Shown here in pieces: positions 1 to 11,080 of a DNA stretch of 64,000 nucleotides (position 1 is its first letter; each line of letters begins with the position of its first letter). Position numbers and translations under genes: made by a program. Location of the stretch: positions 46,611,724 through 46,675,723 of the forward strand of contig NC_083877.1 in assembly GCF_032452875.1 (NCBI RefSeq), given 5' to 3'. The notes under the pieces were generated by a model, which did not search any database, was not told where the DNA came from, and was given only the letters and a program-made list of their open reading frames with translations. The DNA is from Bos javanicus. Its lineage: Eukaryota > Chordata > Mammalia > Artiodactyla > Bovidae.

Positions 1-228
1 GTATGCTTCCCTTTACCCACCTCTGCTCCTCCCCGCCCCTGGGATTCTGTAAAGGACGAGGAGGCTGCGCCATCCGCAGGCAGGGCCCTCAACCCTATGT
101 CACAGCTCCTGTCCTCACAGCTCCCTGCTCCCACCTCTTAGCCCTTCAGTCTCCACTAGCAATGCTTCACGTCACCCATCCTGGGGTGCTGCATTCTCCA
201 CCATACTCTGCCCACACTTCAAAAAAAT

Positions 229-343
229 ATTTTTTTGGTTATACACCATAGCATGCAGGACCTTAGTTCCCCTACCAGGGATTGAACCTGTGCCCTCTGT
301 ATTGGAAGGCAAAGTTTTAACCACGAGACCACAAGGGAAGTCC
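229..343 (-). mobile_element. CHR-type tRNA-derived SINE, short head-only copy
   Basis: Read on the minus strand it starts with the GGACTTCC(C) head, continues through the tRNA-like promoter region (a degenerate B box, GGTTCAATCCC-like) and ends in an A-rich tail, seen here as a T/A-rich run at 223-238. The 'accaggg-attgaacc' and 'ggaagtcc' signatures are diagnostic of the CHR/SINE2 family of cetartiodactyls. It is noncoding and depends on a LINE for mobility. Confidence 0.8.
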
Positions 344-1078
344 TTCTGTCCATAAACAGTCCTGCTTTGTAAACAGCTGCTTTCTTTAACTCTCCTCAAA
401 TTAACCTGACATGAGGGTCCAACCTACTTCTTGCAGGACCTTATGGAGAAACTGAGCACAGCACCTGGCACCTAGTAGGTGCCTCACGAATGGAGCAGAA
501 AACTCTGTTCCTTGTTAAAGGGATACCTGGCATATTAATCCAGCAACACTCCCTGATGTAACGTGCACTTATCTGCATTGACAGAGGAGTCACTGGACCT
601 CCAGGGAAGTTCTGCTACTTATCACATGTTATTACTATTTTTTTTTTTTTTATGAAGCACCTGTTGCGTGGCAGTCACTGAGGTCTCTGGGGATTAACCT
701 CTTGCCTATTGGTTTCAGCAGGGGAGGGGCTTGCTGGTGTTTCCTCTCTCATGACACCTACAGGCAAACTCACCAGTCTCAAGATGATGTACCAGTCAGA
801 GCTCTCACCCAGGACTGAGCAGTAAGTCATTATAGGGAAAAGTGGGTTCCACTCACTGTGTGTTCTCTGGGGAGGACACACGCACAGGGGTAGGTGGCCC
901 TGTCAAAATGGGCCTTTTTCTGGCCCAAACCTAGGTGTGAAGCTGTATGCCAAAGGCTCTCTCCCTAAGGGAGAGCCTTGGATGGGGGTGGAAGGCTGGG
1001 TTCTAGTGCTGTTTAGCTGCTGCCTTTCTGCGGGTGGACAGTGATGGTCTTGGTTTCTTTCTCTGTAAACAGATGCTT
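344..1078. other. Unclassified stretch, no gene seen
   Basis: There is no convincing reading frame. Around 433-495 the 'cacctggcacctagtaggtgcc' motif looks like the 3' end of an L2 or MIR (plus strand). A run of 14 T lies at 638-651. I recognise nothing else. Confidence 0.5.
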
Positions 1079-1757
1079 GGTGGATTAGTTTTCTGAGGCT
1101 GCAGCAACAAAGGACCACATACTGAGTGGCTTAAAACAACAGGAATTTATTCTCTCACAGTTTGAGAGGCCAGAAGTCCCAAGTCAAGTTGGCAGCCAAA
1201 CATCTGAGCTGGTTCCTTATCAGTCAGATTTGCCATGCCTTGTAGGTGTGTGTATTTGAGTATAATATCTTGTTAAAACTAGACTCTTACCCATCAATTT
1301 TGGATAGTTAATCAGTTATACTTCTGGACTCCTGCTGACACAGCTAAAGTCAATTGTGAAATACTTAAAGATCTAAATAAAACAAGATAGACTTTCAGTT
1401 AATCAGCATGCTGATTAAAAAGAGAAAAGTTGTCAGCAGGGTCATGCTCCCTCTGGAGTTTCTATGGCGCATCCTTCCTTGTTCTTCTGACTCCTGGTGA
1501 CCCCTGGTGTCCTTGGCTCATGGTAGCATCCCTCCAATCTCTGCATCTGTCTGCACTTAGCCTTCTTGCCTCTGTGTGTCCTCTCTCCTTCTTCTAAGGA
1601 TACCAGCTATTGGATTTGGGGCCCATCCAAATCCAGTATGATCTCATCTTGAGTTTTAATCACTTACATTGCAAAGACCTCATTTCCAAATAAGGTGATA
1701 TTCTGAGGTTCATGGTGGGCATGAGTTTTGGGGGGATACTATTTAACCTGCTAGAGT
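1079..1757 (-). mobile_element. MLT1-family (MaLR) solo LTR, antisense
   Basis: Both ends match the familiar MLT1 LTR in reverse orientation. The left part carries the 'gtggcttaaaacaac' and 'atttattctctcacag' signatures (reverse of the polyadenylation end). The right part carries 'cctcatttccaaataaggtga' and 'attctgaggtt' followed by 'ttttggggggatact'. The LTR is interrupted at about 1192-1426 by an unrelated insertion. No internal retroviral-like sequence is present. It is an old, inactive mammalian element. Confidence 0.75.
1192..1426 (+). other. Unidentified insertion inside the MLT1 LTR
   Basis: The LTR reads continuously if this segment is removed: 'aagtcaagttg' on the left rejoins 'tcagcagggtcatgctcc' on the right. 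The segment is flanked by a 6-bp direct repeat AAGTTG (1186-1191 and 1427-1432). It ends in an A-rich tract and contains AATAAA-like 'taaataaaac' about 50 bp before the end. These are hallmarks of a LINE-mobilised RNA copy, but I recognise neither a SINE family nor a gene. It could also be an old SINE or MER element I cannot name. Confidence 0.5.
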
Positions 1758-2755
1758 TGTGTTATAGGCTTTTAGTAGTTCTTACCAGTTTCAGCTCTTT
1801 GGAAGTTGGTGGGTATGTGGGATTCCCTAGTCAGGCACCTCTCCTTGGTTGGGACTCCCCTGCAAAAGACTGGGCGAAGCAGGATGTCCTCTGAGCTCTG
1901 TGGAGAAGAACCAAGAATTATTGGTGGGACGAATTACCAACAAGCAGCATGACTACCACTCAACAGCAGATCACATTCCCCTCTTCTTTTCTCTACTGTC
2001 ACGACTTGGCCCTTCTACCCTCCTCTCCCTCCCCATTCCCTTCCCCATTCTTCCTACTGGCCCCTATTGGAGTCTGTCTGTGTGCAGGGCACCGAGCTAG
2101 GCACATCCATCATTTCTCTTCCTCCCAGTGGTGCAATGAAACTCGTAGCACTACCATCCCCACATAAGTTATAAACCTGAGCATGTGTACAGCTATGAAG
2201 TGGCAGACCCAGAATCTGCCCATAAGTCTGACTGATCCAAAGATCTCATGCTCTTGCCACATACCTGGATGCTTAAGCAGCAGGGAAACAGGACTCAGCT
2301 CTGGCTTTACTTGAATGACACTTGTGTTCAAGGTGACATTATGAAACTGGCAAATTAATTTATAGAACTTCCCTCTGAGTTGTCGTCCTCATCTTTTCTT
2401 TTCTCCCTGTGCCCCCAACCCCCATGGTGGTGTCTAGGACCCCAGAGTCTGCTCTGGCCCCTTCACTTTCTTAGGTCCCTCCCTCCTACCCAGGTAGCAA
2501 TGTCTGATGGCAGCATATGGTGCTGCCCACACCTCACCCACAACCCTCCAAAGGTCTCTGCATTTTCATTAGCATGTGGGCCTATGTGTGTGGAAACCCA
2601 TTTTCTCTGCTCACTTTTCCTACCTTGTCCCTAATTCTTTCTAAGGGCACGCGGGCTCTGCCTATTTGACCAGGATAGACATTTCTGCTGCGCTTTTAGA
2701 GCTTTTACCATAATAGTATGCGGTCTAAACTTTTATTACACAGTAGTTCTTTCTG
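1758..2755. other. Unclassified stretch, no gene seen
   Basis: C/T-rich patches lie at about 1980-2060 and 2380-2480. Several short overlapping frames occur on both strands, none with domain-like composition. No repeat family was recognised. Confidence 0.45.
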
Positions 2756-2951
2756 GGGGTTTCCCTGGTGGCTCAGTGGTAAAGAATCCACCTGCCAGTG
2801 CAGAAGACGGGGGTTCCATCCCTGGGTTGGGAAGATCCTCTGGAGAAGGAAATGGCAACCCATATTCTGGAAAATCCCATGGACAGAGGGGGAGGAAAGG
2901 CAGGCTATGGTCCATGGGGGTGCAGAGAGTTGGACATGTCTGAGCACAGCA
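2756..2951 (+). mobile_element. Bov-tA-type SINE
   Basis: It starts with the tRNA-Glu-like head 'tttccctggtggctcag', followed by 'gtaaagaatccacctgcc', and then the BovB-derived tail ending 'gttggacatgtctgagcac'. A probable short target duplication (GTTCTT) flanks it. The head is tRNA-derived and carries pol III promoter boxes. The tail lets BovB proteins mobilise it. Confidence 0.88.
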
Positions 2952-3018
2952 CTGTTCTTCTTTGAGCTTAAATATAAACTTTTTATAGTTTTTGTTTAAA
3001 AATTTAAATACATACTAT

Positions 3019-3292
3019 CGGAGAAGGCAATGGCACCCCACTCCAGTACTCTTGCCTGGAAAATCCCATGGATGGAGGAGCCTGGTAGGCTGCAGTCCAT
3101 GGGGTTGCTGAGTCGGACACGACTGAGCGACTTCACTTTCACTTTTCACTTTCATGCATTGGAGAAGGAAATGGCAACCCACTCCAGTGTTCTTGCCTGG
3201 AGAATCCCAAGGACAGAGGAGCCTAGTGCGCTGCTGTCTATGGGGTCGCACAGAGTCGGACACGACTGAAGTGACTTAGCAGCAGCAGCAGC
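3019..3292 (+). mobile_element. BOV-A2 SINE, full length
   Basis: This is a dimer of two BovB-tail-derived A units starting 'ggagaaggcaatggcacccc' and ending in an (AGC)n tract. It is flanked by a perfect 13-bp target duplication AAATACATACTAT (3006-3018 and 3293-3305). The linker between the two units contains the tandem TTTCACTTTT/TTTCACTTTC motif (3137-3153), discussed in the findings. Low divergence and the perfect duplication suggest a comparatively recent insertion. Confidence 0.93.
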
Positions 3293-3559
3293 AAATACAT
3301 ACTATAGCCAACTCCTAAACAACAATACTTATGGAAACAGGGATTTTGTGTGCTTCATAGTTTTTCTAATACTTTAAACAGTTTCTTTTTTTTCAGCCTA
3401 TTGTCTTCTGTATTCAGTGGTGTGGGGGTCACCGTTTGGTGAGTGATGATGAACTTAGTGGTGCTACCATGTCCTGCTGCCCAACTGAGGCACCCTCCAA
3501 GGATGCTGGGTTTTTTCTTGGAGGGTCATATCAGTAAAGATCAAGAGCAAAAGTTTGGG

Positions 3560-4000
3560 GGTTCATACACTGATGTAACTCTTCTGGAAATCAGTCTGGA
3601 GATGTGTATTAAGAGCCTTATAACATTTAAATTTATATTTCTAAAAAATAATTCCTGAGATATAACAACTCTCAAAGAAGGAAAAATCTGATTTCATAAC
3701 TCCATTTATAATAGCAACCATTTAGACATTGATCTAAGGTTCCAATGATTGGGACAAATCATTTGTGGTGTATCCTTAATGGAACACTATGCAACTATCC
3801 AAATGATGCTTATTCTATAAATTAAGTGAAAGAAGCAAGACATACACAGTCAGGATAAATACACAGGATAATCATTACTATGTAAAATAAAATTTGCATA
3901 AAAGACTTGCAAGAGATGTTGCTGAATGTTAGCAAAGGTGTTTGGAGAGTGGGACTACAGATATTTTCCCCTTGATTTTCTACTTTTTTTAAAAAATAAT
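3560..4000 (+). mobile_element. Old L1 3' end fragment
   Basis: The segment resembles the end of mammalian L1 elements in sense orientation: 'aatggaacactatgcaac' (family pattern: tgga-atactatgcagcc), 'aagtgaaagaagcaagacat', then a T-rich end. It is decayed, with no open frame left. Confidence 0.55.
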
Positions 4001-4147
4001 TTCCAAGTTTTAAAAAGTAAGCTTAAGAAGAGGGGATTAAACCACTGATAAAATATTTATGTATCTTCTATTTCCACTCTGTGAACAGAGATAGTGCCAT
4101 TCAGTCCAAACTGAAGTCTCCAAAGAGAAAATGAGGCATAACATGGT

Positions 4148-4225
4148 ATGTAAGTGTGTGAATGTGAATGTGTGCGTGTGAGTGTGGATGTGTGTGAATG
4201 TATGTATGAATGTGTGTGTGTGAGG
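4148..4225 (+). repeat. Imperfect (GTGTGA)n / (TG)n-rich microsatellite
   Basis: Interleaved TGTGTG, GTGAATG and GTATG units form a TG-rich low-complexity tract. The complementary strand reads as a threonine/histidine-rich frame, which is a by-product of the repeat. Confidence 0.85.
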
Positions 4226-4621
4226 GTGCAGGGGTAAGTCGTATGAATGCCTCCCACTACAGATCAACAGGGAGTCCCCAGGGAAGGGAGACCCCAAACC
4301 CAATCCCCAAATGTCCCATTGCAACCTGCACACCATGGCCCTGGCAGTACTTGTAAACACATTGTCCTCTAAGAGCAGTGCCCAGCTGACATCTCAAGTT
4401 ACTTCCCAGGGCCAGGGGAGAGAGTGGAGAGATTCTCCAGGGGTGGGGTGCCTCCTCCTGGATGTCTTCAGACAGTCCCTTTGGCCATCAAGTTTCTGAA
4501 AGGCCAACAAGTACCAGGGGGGCCCCAAGGTAGGCTCTGAGTTAGGCACGTGGGAGCAGAAAACAGGTGTTGAGATGAGAACAGGTGTGAACTAATGAGA
4601 ATGGAATAACCATAACAACCA
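4226..4621. other. Unclassified stretch, no gene seen
   Basis: Nothing recognisable lies between the TG-rich tract and the downstream MIR. Confidence 0.4.
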
Positions 4622-4862
4622 AGGAGCTACTCTTTACTGAGTGCCTATAATGCATACAGTAAGTGTGATACCAATTTTATCTCTTTTAACCTTCATAACT
4701 ACCCTAAGGGACAGGATTATAGCCCCTATTTTGTGATGAGAAGACAGATTCAGAGAGGTTAAGTAACCTGCGCAAGGTCACACAGTTGTAACTCATAGGC
4801 AGGTCTGACTCACTCCAACTTTTTCAAAGCTGCTGCCCTGACTCCATGGAAGGGATCTAAAG
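4622..4862 (-). mobile_element. MIR SINE, antisense
   Basis: The typical reversed MIR core is present: 'ctttactgagtgcctataatg', then 'attcagagaggttaagtaac' and 'aaggtcacacag'. MIR is an ancient tRNA-derived mammalian SINE. Confidence 0.8.
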
Positions 4863-5930
4863 CTATTCACCCTCTCCCGTGCTTTACAGGTCTGTTGAAG
4901 TGTTGGGTAACTGGGGGTGGTAATGAGTCAAGCAGTGGCTTTTGGGGGATATAAACCGCAAGTGCTGCTTTCACTTGCTTAATTAAGTCAAGTTCATCTT
5001 AGCCTTCTACAGGCTGCCAACATGCTCAGCCTGGAGAGAGCCAGCATCCATGGGAGGTGCTGAGATGCTGATGTATATGTATGTGATCTCTTACGGCCTC
5101 AAAGACCAGCTTACATGTACTTTATTAAGAAGGTAGTCATGTTGATTACCTTAATATTAATAAGAACTATGGTTAGGAGCCCCCTTTCTCCCTGGCTCCC
5201 TCTCATGCATCAGGTTTCAGCCTACAGCGCATAGTTGTGGTTAAATTTTCAACCCCTAAAACAGAATAGAAAAGACGATGACAGCTATAACCACCGGCCT
5301 CACACACACACACACACGCACTCTGTCTCTCCTTCATGCCATAACCATTTGCTGAAAATGCTGACTTAATCATATCAACCTAATTGCTAGGTTGAAATAA
5401 TGATAATGATGATGATGATAATAATAATAACAGAATTGCTTTCAAATTGTTTTGAGCAATGTTGCAACATCAAGCTGCCATCCTCATGCCCCAGGAAAGA
5501 ATTTGCATTTTAGGATTCAGTTCATATCAGGCAAATGACTCCAGGAAGGTAAATGCAGTCTTTAATGAGGTTTTTCTTGCCTAGAGTGAAATCTTACTTC
5601 TTTCTGTAAAAGCAGGTAAATGCCAATTTTCTAGGCAGGATTTGGGCCCAAAGTCCAAATTTGCAATTACCAGAGGGTAGATTGTGCAATGAAATCCTGG
5701 GCTCTGATTTAAAGTGGCCTCCTTGCATTGTAGCTGTGGTTTCAGTGGGGGCCATGACCTGGTGGGTATGTGGCTCCCTGGCTCTCTCTGACACGGAAAT
5801 GGTTTGAGCTTCTGTGGCACACCTCTGGAAACCAGAGTTGGGGGGCTTCCTTCCAGCCATGGCAGGTAGGCCACAGTCTGAAATGTTCCAGGTAATTAAA
5901 GACATAAGGGTGGAGATGAAAACCCCAGTG
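4863..5930. other. Unclassified stretch with two microsatellites
   Basis: No gene is seen. A (CA)n tract lies at 5301-5317 and a compound (TGA)n(TAA)n tract at 5401-5431. The A/T-rich block at 5340-5480 and the rest do not match a family I know. Confidence 0.45.
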
Positions 5931-6268
5931 GTCCTTCAACAAAAACTTTCTGAGTGCTGACTGTGTGTGGCTCTAGGTAGTGAAGAAGGCTAGGAGGTAG
6001 CCTCTACTCTGCAGAGTTTATAGCTGTTGTAAAGGAGAAACATGTACACAAATAATTACTTGTGATCAAAAAGTGCTCTAGAAAAGAGATGCTGAAGGAG
6101 CCAAAGGTAAGCTGAATCAATAACATTTGAACTGGTTCTTAATGTATGAAAAGAAGTTAACCAGATGCAGGTCAGGGTGGGGAGGCAGACGTAGGGTATG
6201 CAGGGGAAGAAGGCGTTTCAGACAGAGGCAACAGAGTAAAATAAAAGCAGGAAGAAATCAAAGGTATG
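5931..6268 (-). mobile_element. L2 LINE fragment, antisense
   Basis: It starts with the reversed L2 3' end ('cttcaacaaaaactttctgag') and 'ggtagcctctactctgcagag'. Further in is the commonly associated 'gcgtttcagacagaggcaac' segment. It is old and decayed. Confidence 0.6.
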
Positions 6269-6357
6269 TGAGATTAACATGTATACACAGCTGTATATAA
6301 AATAGATAATCAGGAGAGGGTGGGAGGTATGGAGAGAGTGACATGGAAACATACATT

Positions 6358-7708
6358 CAGTTCAGTTCAGTTCAGTTGCTCAGTCGGCTCTGACTCTTTG
6401 TGACCCCATGAACCGCAGCATGCCAGGCCTCCCTGTCTATCACCAACTGTCGGAGTCCACCCAAACCCATGTCCATTGAGTTGGTAATGCCATCCAACCA
6501 TCTCATCCTCTGTGGTCCCCTTCTCCTCCTGCCCTCAATCTTTCCCAGCATCAGGGTCCTTTCAAATGAGTCAGCTCTTTACATCAGGTGGCCAAAGTAT
6601 TGGAGTTTCAGCTTCAACATCAACCCTTCCAATGAACACCCAGGACTGATCTCCTTTAGGATGGACTGGTTGGATCTCCTTGCAGTCCAAGGGACTTTCA
6701 AGAGTCTTCTCCAACACCACAGTTCAAAAGCATCAATTCTTTAGTGCTCAGCTTTCTTTATAGTCCAACTCTCACATCCATACAGGACTACTGGAAAAAC
6801 CACAGCCTTGACTAGACAGACCTTTGTTGACAAAGTAATGTCTCTGCTTTTTAATATGCCATCTAGGTTGGTCATAACTTTCCTTCCAAGGGGTAAGCAT
6901 CTTTTAATTTCATGGCTACAATCACCATCTCCAGTGATTTTGGAACCCAAAAATATAAAGTCAGCCATTGTTTTCACTGTTTCTCCATCTATTTGCCATG
7001 AAGTGATGGGACCAGATGCCATGATCTTAGTTTTCTGAATGTTGAGCTTTAAGCCAACTTTTTCACTGTCCTCTTTCACGTTCATCAAGAGGCTTTTTAG
7101 TTCCTTTTCACTTTATGCCATAAGGGTGGTATCATCTGCATATCTGAGGTTATTGATATTTCTCCCGACAGTCTTGATCCCAGCTTGTGCTTCCTCCAGC
7201 CCAGCATTTCTCATGATGTACTCTGCATATAAGTTAAATGAGCAGGGTGACAATATACAGCCTTGACGTACTCCTTTTCCTATTTGGAACCAGTCTGTTG
7301 TTCCATGTCCTGTTCTAACTGTTGCTTCCTGACCTGCATTAGGTTTCTCAAGAGGCAGGTCAGGTAGTCTGGTATTCCCATCTCCTTCAGAATTTTCCAC
7401 AGTTTATTGTGATCCACACAGTCAAAGGCTTTGGCATAGTCAATAAAGCAGAAATAGATGTTTTTCTGAAACTCTCTTGCTTTTTCGATGATCCAGCGAA
7501 TGTTGGCAATTTGATCTCTGGTTCCTCTGCCTTTTCTAAAACCAGCTTGAACATCTGGAAGTTCACAGTTCACGTATTGCTGAAGCCTGGCTTGGAGAAT
7601 TTTAAGTATTATTTTGCTAGCGTGTGAGACGAGTACAATTGTGTGGTAGTTTGAGCATTCTTTGGCATTGCCTTTCTTTGAGATTGGAATGAAAACTGAC
7701 CTTTTTCA
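6358..7708 (-). mobile_element. BovB (RTE) LINE, 5'-truncated, antisense
   Basis: The minus strand reads the 3' part of BovB from the finger/palm region of the reverse transcriptase to the (CTGAA)n-type tail at 6358-6380. It retains 'GFRKGRGTRDQ', 'FIDYAKAFDCVDHNK', 'GVRQGCILSPC' and the catalytic 'YADD' box, in broken frames. The target duplication is ATACATT (6351-6357 and 7709-7715). The endonuclease and N-terminal RT are missing through 5' truncation. Confidence 0.92.
6741..7573 (-). pseudogene. Reverse-transcriptase remnant of the 6.4-7.7 kb BovB
   Basis: Three overlapping minus-strand frames (7280-7573, 7113-7400, 6741-7088) together show the RT order: GFRKGRG, FIDYAKAFD (catalytic Asp in motif A), GVRQGCILSP (motif B), RYADDTTL (motif C), then the connection region with 'GCESWTIKKAEH'. 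Frameshifts separate the pieces, so no enzyme can be made. The RT-like start and the endonuclease are absent. Confidence 0.85.
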
Positions 7709-8274
7709 ATACATTACCATTTGTAAAACAGGTAGCCAATGAGAATTTGCTGTATGACTCAGGGAACTCAACCTGGGGCTTGGAAACAACCTAGAGGGGT
7801 TGGATGGGGAGAGAGGTGGGAAGGATATTCAAATGAGAGGGGACATGGGTAAACGTATGGCTGATTCAGGTTTATGTTTGGTAGAAACCAACACAATACT
7901 GTAAAGCAATTATTGTTCAATCAAAAATAAATAAAAAGAAAAAAATAGATAATCAGCAGGTACCTACTGTACAGCACAGGGAAGTATACTCAGTATTTTG
8001 TAATAACCTATAAGGGAAAAGAATCTGAAAAAGGAGGAGATACATACGTATGTATAACTGAATCCCTGTGCTGTACACCTAAAACTAACATGATATGGTA
8101 AATCAATTGTAGTTCAATTTTTAAAAAAAAGGTATTTGAGGAATAATCTCATCCAGCCCTACTGTAACTCTATCTGCTCTAACTTTCAAGGCTTCCAACT
8201 GCATCAGAGCCCCATTTTCTCGGTATATCCCTGTGCTACGGAGATGTTCGTGGGGTGGTAATTGTATTTATGTG

Positions 8275-9230
8275 GCTCTTTGCTATATAATACCTTTTTG
8301 TCATTCAGTTACAAAATATTTAAAAATTTCCATGATTATTGTTTATTTGACTCATTAATCATTTAGAAATCTATTTAGAAATTTTCTTACCACCTGGGTT
8401 TTGTGTAGAAATGTTTTGGTTTCTGACATAACTTTATTCCACCGCACAGAGTATGTGGCCCATACACTATCAATTCTTCAGTGCCGTTTGATATTTCTTT
8501 TATGGCCTAGGGTACATGATTAATTTTCCAAAAGTTTTATTTAAAAAGCTATTTATTCTTTACTTATGAGATGCAAGGGTCATAAATTTGACCCACAGTT
8601 CAAATCTTCTACAGCCTTTCTAATATTTTTGTTTGGACCCTTTCTGAGATAAGTGATTAAAATCCATCACTATGATGTGGATTGTCAATATTTCCTTATA
8701 ATGTCAGTTTTTGCTTTACGTATTTTGAGTCTATGTTGCAAGATGAGTATAGGTTCAGGATAGTTATATTTTTGGGGTGAACTGTTCCCTTTATCAAGAC
8801 CTTCTTTATTGCCAAGTTTCTGTCTTCAGGTCTATTTTGTTTCAAATTAATACTGCTAAATCAACTTTCTTTTAGTTAATATTTACTTGGTATATTTTTC
8901 CTAATCTTTTGCTTTCAACTTTCTTCACATGTATATTTTGTGAATAACTTTAGCTAGATTCCAGTGCCTAAAACTGGTAATTATTTCTTGAACGAGTGAA
9001 TGAAAAAAAAAGTAAATCCAAACTGAAAATTTGTCCTTTAGCAGATAAGTTTAATCTGTTTGCATTTGTTGTTGTTACTGATATATTTAACTAACCTCTA
9101 TCGCTTTTTGTTTTCTAGTTACTTGTGTCTTTTTCCTTTTTTGCTTTGTTGCCGTCTACTGGATAGATTAAATATCTTTTCCTTTTTTTCTAGCTTCAAA
9201 GTGATTCTTTTACTCCTTAACTGAACAATG
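8275..9230 (-). mobile_element. Old L1M internal segment, antisense
   Basis: This T-rich segment matches the reversed internal part of ancient L1: 'aaaatccatcactatgatgtgg' (family: aaaatctcccactatgattgtgg), 'gctttacgtattttgagtc', 'tccctttatcaagaccttct', and 'ttacttggtatatttttcc'. It is highly decayed, with no open frame. Confidence 0.65.
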
Positions 9231-9299
9231 GCACAATCACTTTTCATCTTTGTGTTACCAAGAAGAAAACAGAGAACAACTATCTATCAACTGTCTTTC

Positions 9300-9490
9300 G
9301 ATGGGCACCGTGTTAGACATTTACTATGTACTTTGATCAGCACAGAACTCCTCTAAGCTCAATATGAGTATCCCCATTTTGCAGACAGGAAAATGGAGAC
9401 TCAGAGAATTAAGTCACTTGTCCAAGGCCCCACAGCCAGAGACCAGCAGATCTGGGACTGGAACCCATTCTGGGTGACCCTGAAGGCTAT
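9300..9490 (-). mobile_element. MIR SINE, antisense
   Basis: The reversed MIR core is visible: 'ccccattttgcagacagg', 'ctcagagaattaagtcactt', 'tccaaggccccacag', then 'ctggaacccattctgg'. Confidence 0.75.
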
Positions 9491-9824
9491 GCACGTCCCC
9501 CTGCAGGCAACACTGCTGGCAAAGACTAACCTCAGACACTGAAGGGCAATTATCAAGGTCTTTCTTAGTCCTCACAGTTGTATTCTGATCAGCAGACCTC
9601 GTTATCGGTGTCTCAGTGATAATTCAGAAATGGAAATAAATAAACACAGGCCTGGGTACAAGTTCTCAGCAAGAGAAAGTCAAAAGTTGAGACGTGAGCA
9701 GAGCTCTTAAAACCCTCCAAAATGAAATCTTTCAAAAGCTGGATTACTCCTGTCAATATTTTTTTTAAAACAATATCTCAGAGTTGACCACTTCCTCGGT
9801 TTGGGAATGTTCTTTCTTTTCCAG

Positions 9825-10024
9825 GGCTTCCCTGGTGGCTCAGATGGTAAAGAATCTGCCTGCAATGTGGGAGACTTGGGTTCAATACCTGGGTTGGGAA
9901 GATCCCCTGGAGAAGGGAATGGCAACTCACTTCAGTATTCTCGCCTGGGGAAACCTATGGACAGAGGAGCCCAGTAGGCTATAGTCCATAGGGTTGCAAA
10001 GAGTCAGACATGACTGTCTAACAC
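9825..10024 (+). mobile_element. Bov-tA SINE
   Basis: It runs from the head 'ggcttccctggtggctcaga' and 'aagaatctgcctgcaatg' to the BovB-derived end 'gagtcagacatgactg'. Similar T/C-rich sequences on both sides (about 9812-9824 and 10024-10037) look like an imperfect target duplication. Confidence 0.9.
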
Positions 10025-10589
10025 TTTCTCTTTTCATAGTGGATAGCTGTCCACAGCCAGAGCCCCTTAATAAACACACACAAAGAACTGTCCTTCTTCC
10101 CACTATCTCTAAACACTGGTCTTTGGGTATTTGTTCTTTCTTCAAGTATTTGATTTCCTCCCTCTAGGAAGAAGGGCCATGAAGTCAGTGTTGTAGGAAA
10201 GTTGGGACAGAAGCTTGAGGCAGTACTGCATGCGGTAAGCTTTCAATGAGGTCATCCATGGAGGAGGTAGGGGCCATGAATCAGATTACCCACAATCCCC
10301 TTGGCTCCCAGCCTTCCCATTGCAGTATACAATGCCCAGTGGAATGATAATCTTGAATGTCCCACTGATTTTGCAGGGGTACAGGTGCATCTTTGTCTGA
10401 AGGACTGGCAGTTCCTTTTCAAGATGAGAGTGTGAAAGAATGTGACCAAATTCCTGAAATACCACTGAGGGACAACAGGCATGCCCAGCAACAGCACTGG
10501 AGCAGGTGGTTCCCAAGAGTGCAGCCCAGGGCTGGCCACAGGGCCTTACTGGGCTCTGCCTGGGATTTCATCTCCAGTGGAGGCACGTG
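10025..10589. other. Unclassified stretch, no gene seen
   Basis: Short overlapping frames occur on both strands (up to 95 codons), without domain features or codon regularity. No repeat was recognised. Confidence 0.4.
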
Positions 10590-10830
10590 ACAAAGATTGG
10601 CTTTTGAGAGGCATTTTTCAAAGTGCAAACCACCTGAATCAGTATTGCCTAGGTGGGGGAAGGAAAGCAAGTGAGCTTTTTAAAATGCTAATTTGGGGCC
10701 CCAGCCAAGACTTACTGGGTCAGAATCCTATTGGATTCTGCATCCTGGGGGACCCCAGGAATCTGCATTTTCAATAAATGGTCCAGGTGATTTGGTACTG
10801 AGTCTAGATTGTTCTTCAAGGGCTCTCTGC
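10590..10830 (+). mobile_element. MER5-type hAT MITE remnant
   Basis: It shows the MER5A-like order: 'gcaaaccacctgaatcag', 'ggggccccagccaagactta', 'tgggtcagaatcctattg' and 'caggaatctgcattttcaa'. These are nonautonomous Charlie/hAT relics common in mammals. The ends are uncertain. Confidence 0.55.
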
Positions 10831-10904
10831 AGGTGTCCGAAGCTTCTGGTGGGGTTGCCAAGCTGGTGGGAGCAGGCTTGTGGGAAGTGGACAGGAGTCC
10901 TGAG

Positions 10905-10992
10905 CCCCACTTGGCTTTCGGTTTGCTGTGTGTCCTTGACCAACTCACTTCATCACACTGGGCTTCAATTCCTTGCCTGTTAAATAAGAGCC
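10905..10992 (+). mobile_element. MIR fragment
   Basis: 'tgtgtgtccttgaccaactc' followed by 'cttcaattccttgcctgtta' is the MIR core in sense orientation. The fragment is short and decayed. Confidence 0.55.
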
Positions 10993-11080
10993 TACAGAGC
11001 TTTTAAACTGAGGGACCAGGTGAAAACTAAGAACTTGGGTCTCCATTTTGACATATGAATTTGAAGTGAAAGCAGGACCT

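Larger units (their letters stand above)
6314..7941 (+). mobile_element. Younger ruminant L1 3' UTR fragment, split by BovB
   Basis: The left piece (6314-6357: 'gagagggtgggaggtatgg', 'acatggaaacatacatt') continues in the right piece (7709-7941: 'accatttgtaaaacaggtag', 'ctgtatgactcagggaactc', ending in an A-rich tail). The 15-bp duplication around the whole shows it inserted into the older L1. A BovB sits inside it, flanked by ATACATT at 6351-6357 and 7709-7715. Confidence 0.75.
6269..8130 (+). mobile_element. Older ruminant L1 3' end, host of a nested insertion
   Basis: The two outer parts, 6269-6313 and 7957-8130, read as one L1 3' end: 'gtatataaaatagataatcag' continues into 'caggtacctactgtacagca', 'cagtattttgtaataacc' and the 'tgctgtacacctaaaactaa' tail ending in a poly(A) run. 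They are separated by a younger L1 fragment flanked by a 15-bp target duplication AAAATAGATAATCAG (6299-6313 and 7942-7956). Confidence 0.75.

Noticed and set aside
2756..2830. tRNA gene suggested by tRNA-like head
   Set aside because: The tRNA-like sequence is the head of a SINE and is joined to a BovB tail. The same holds for all other Bov-tA and CHR heads in the window.
4037..4360. Histidine/threonine-rich 107-codon frame
   Set aside because: It is created by the TG-rich microsatellite at 4148-4225 read on the minus strand.
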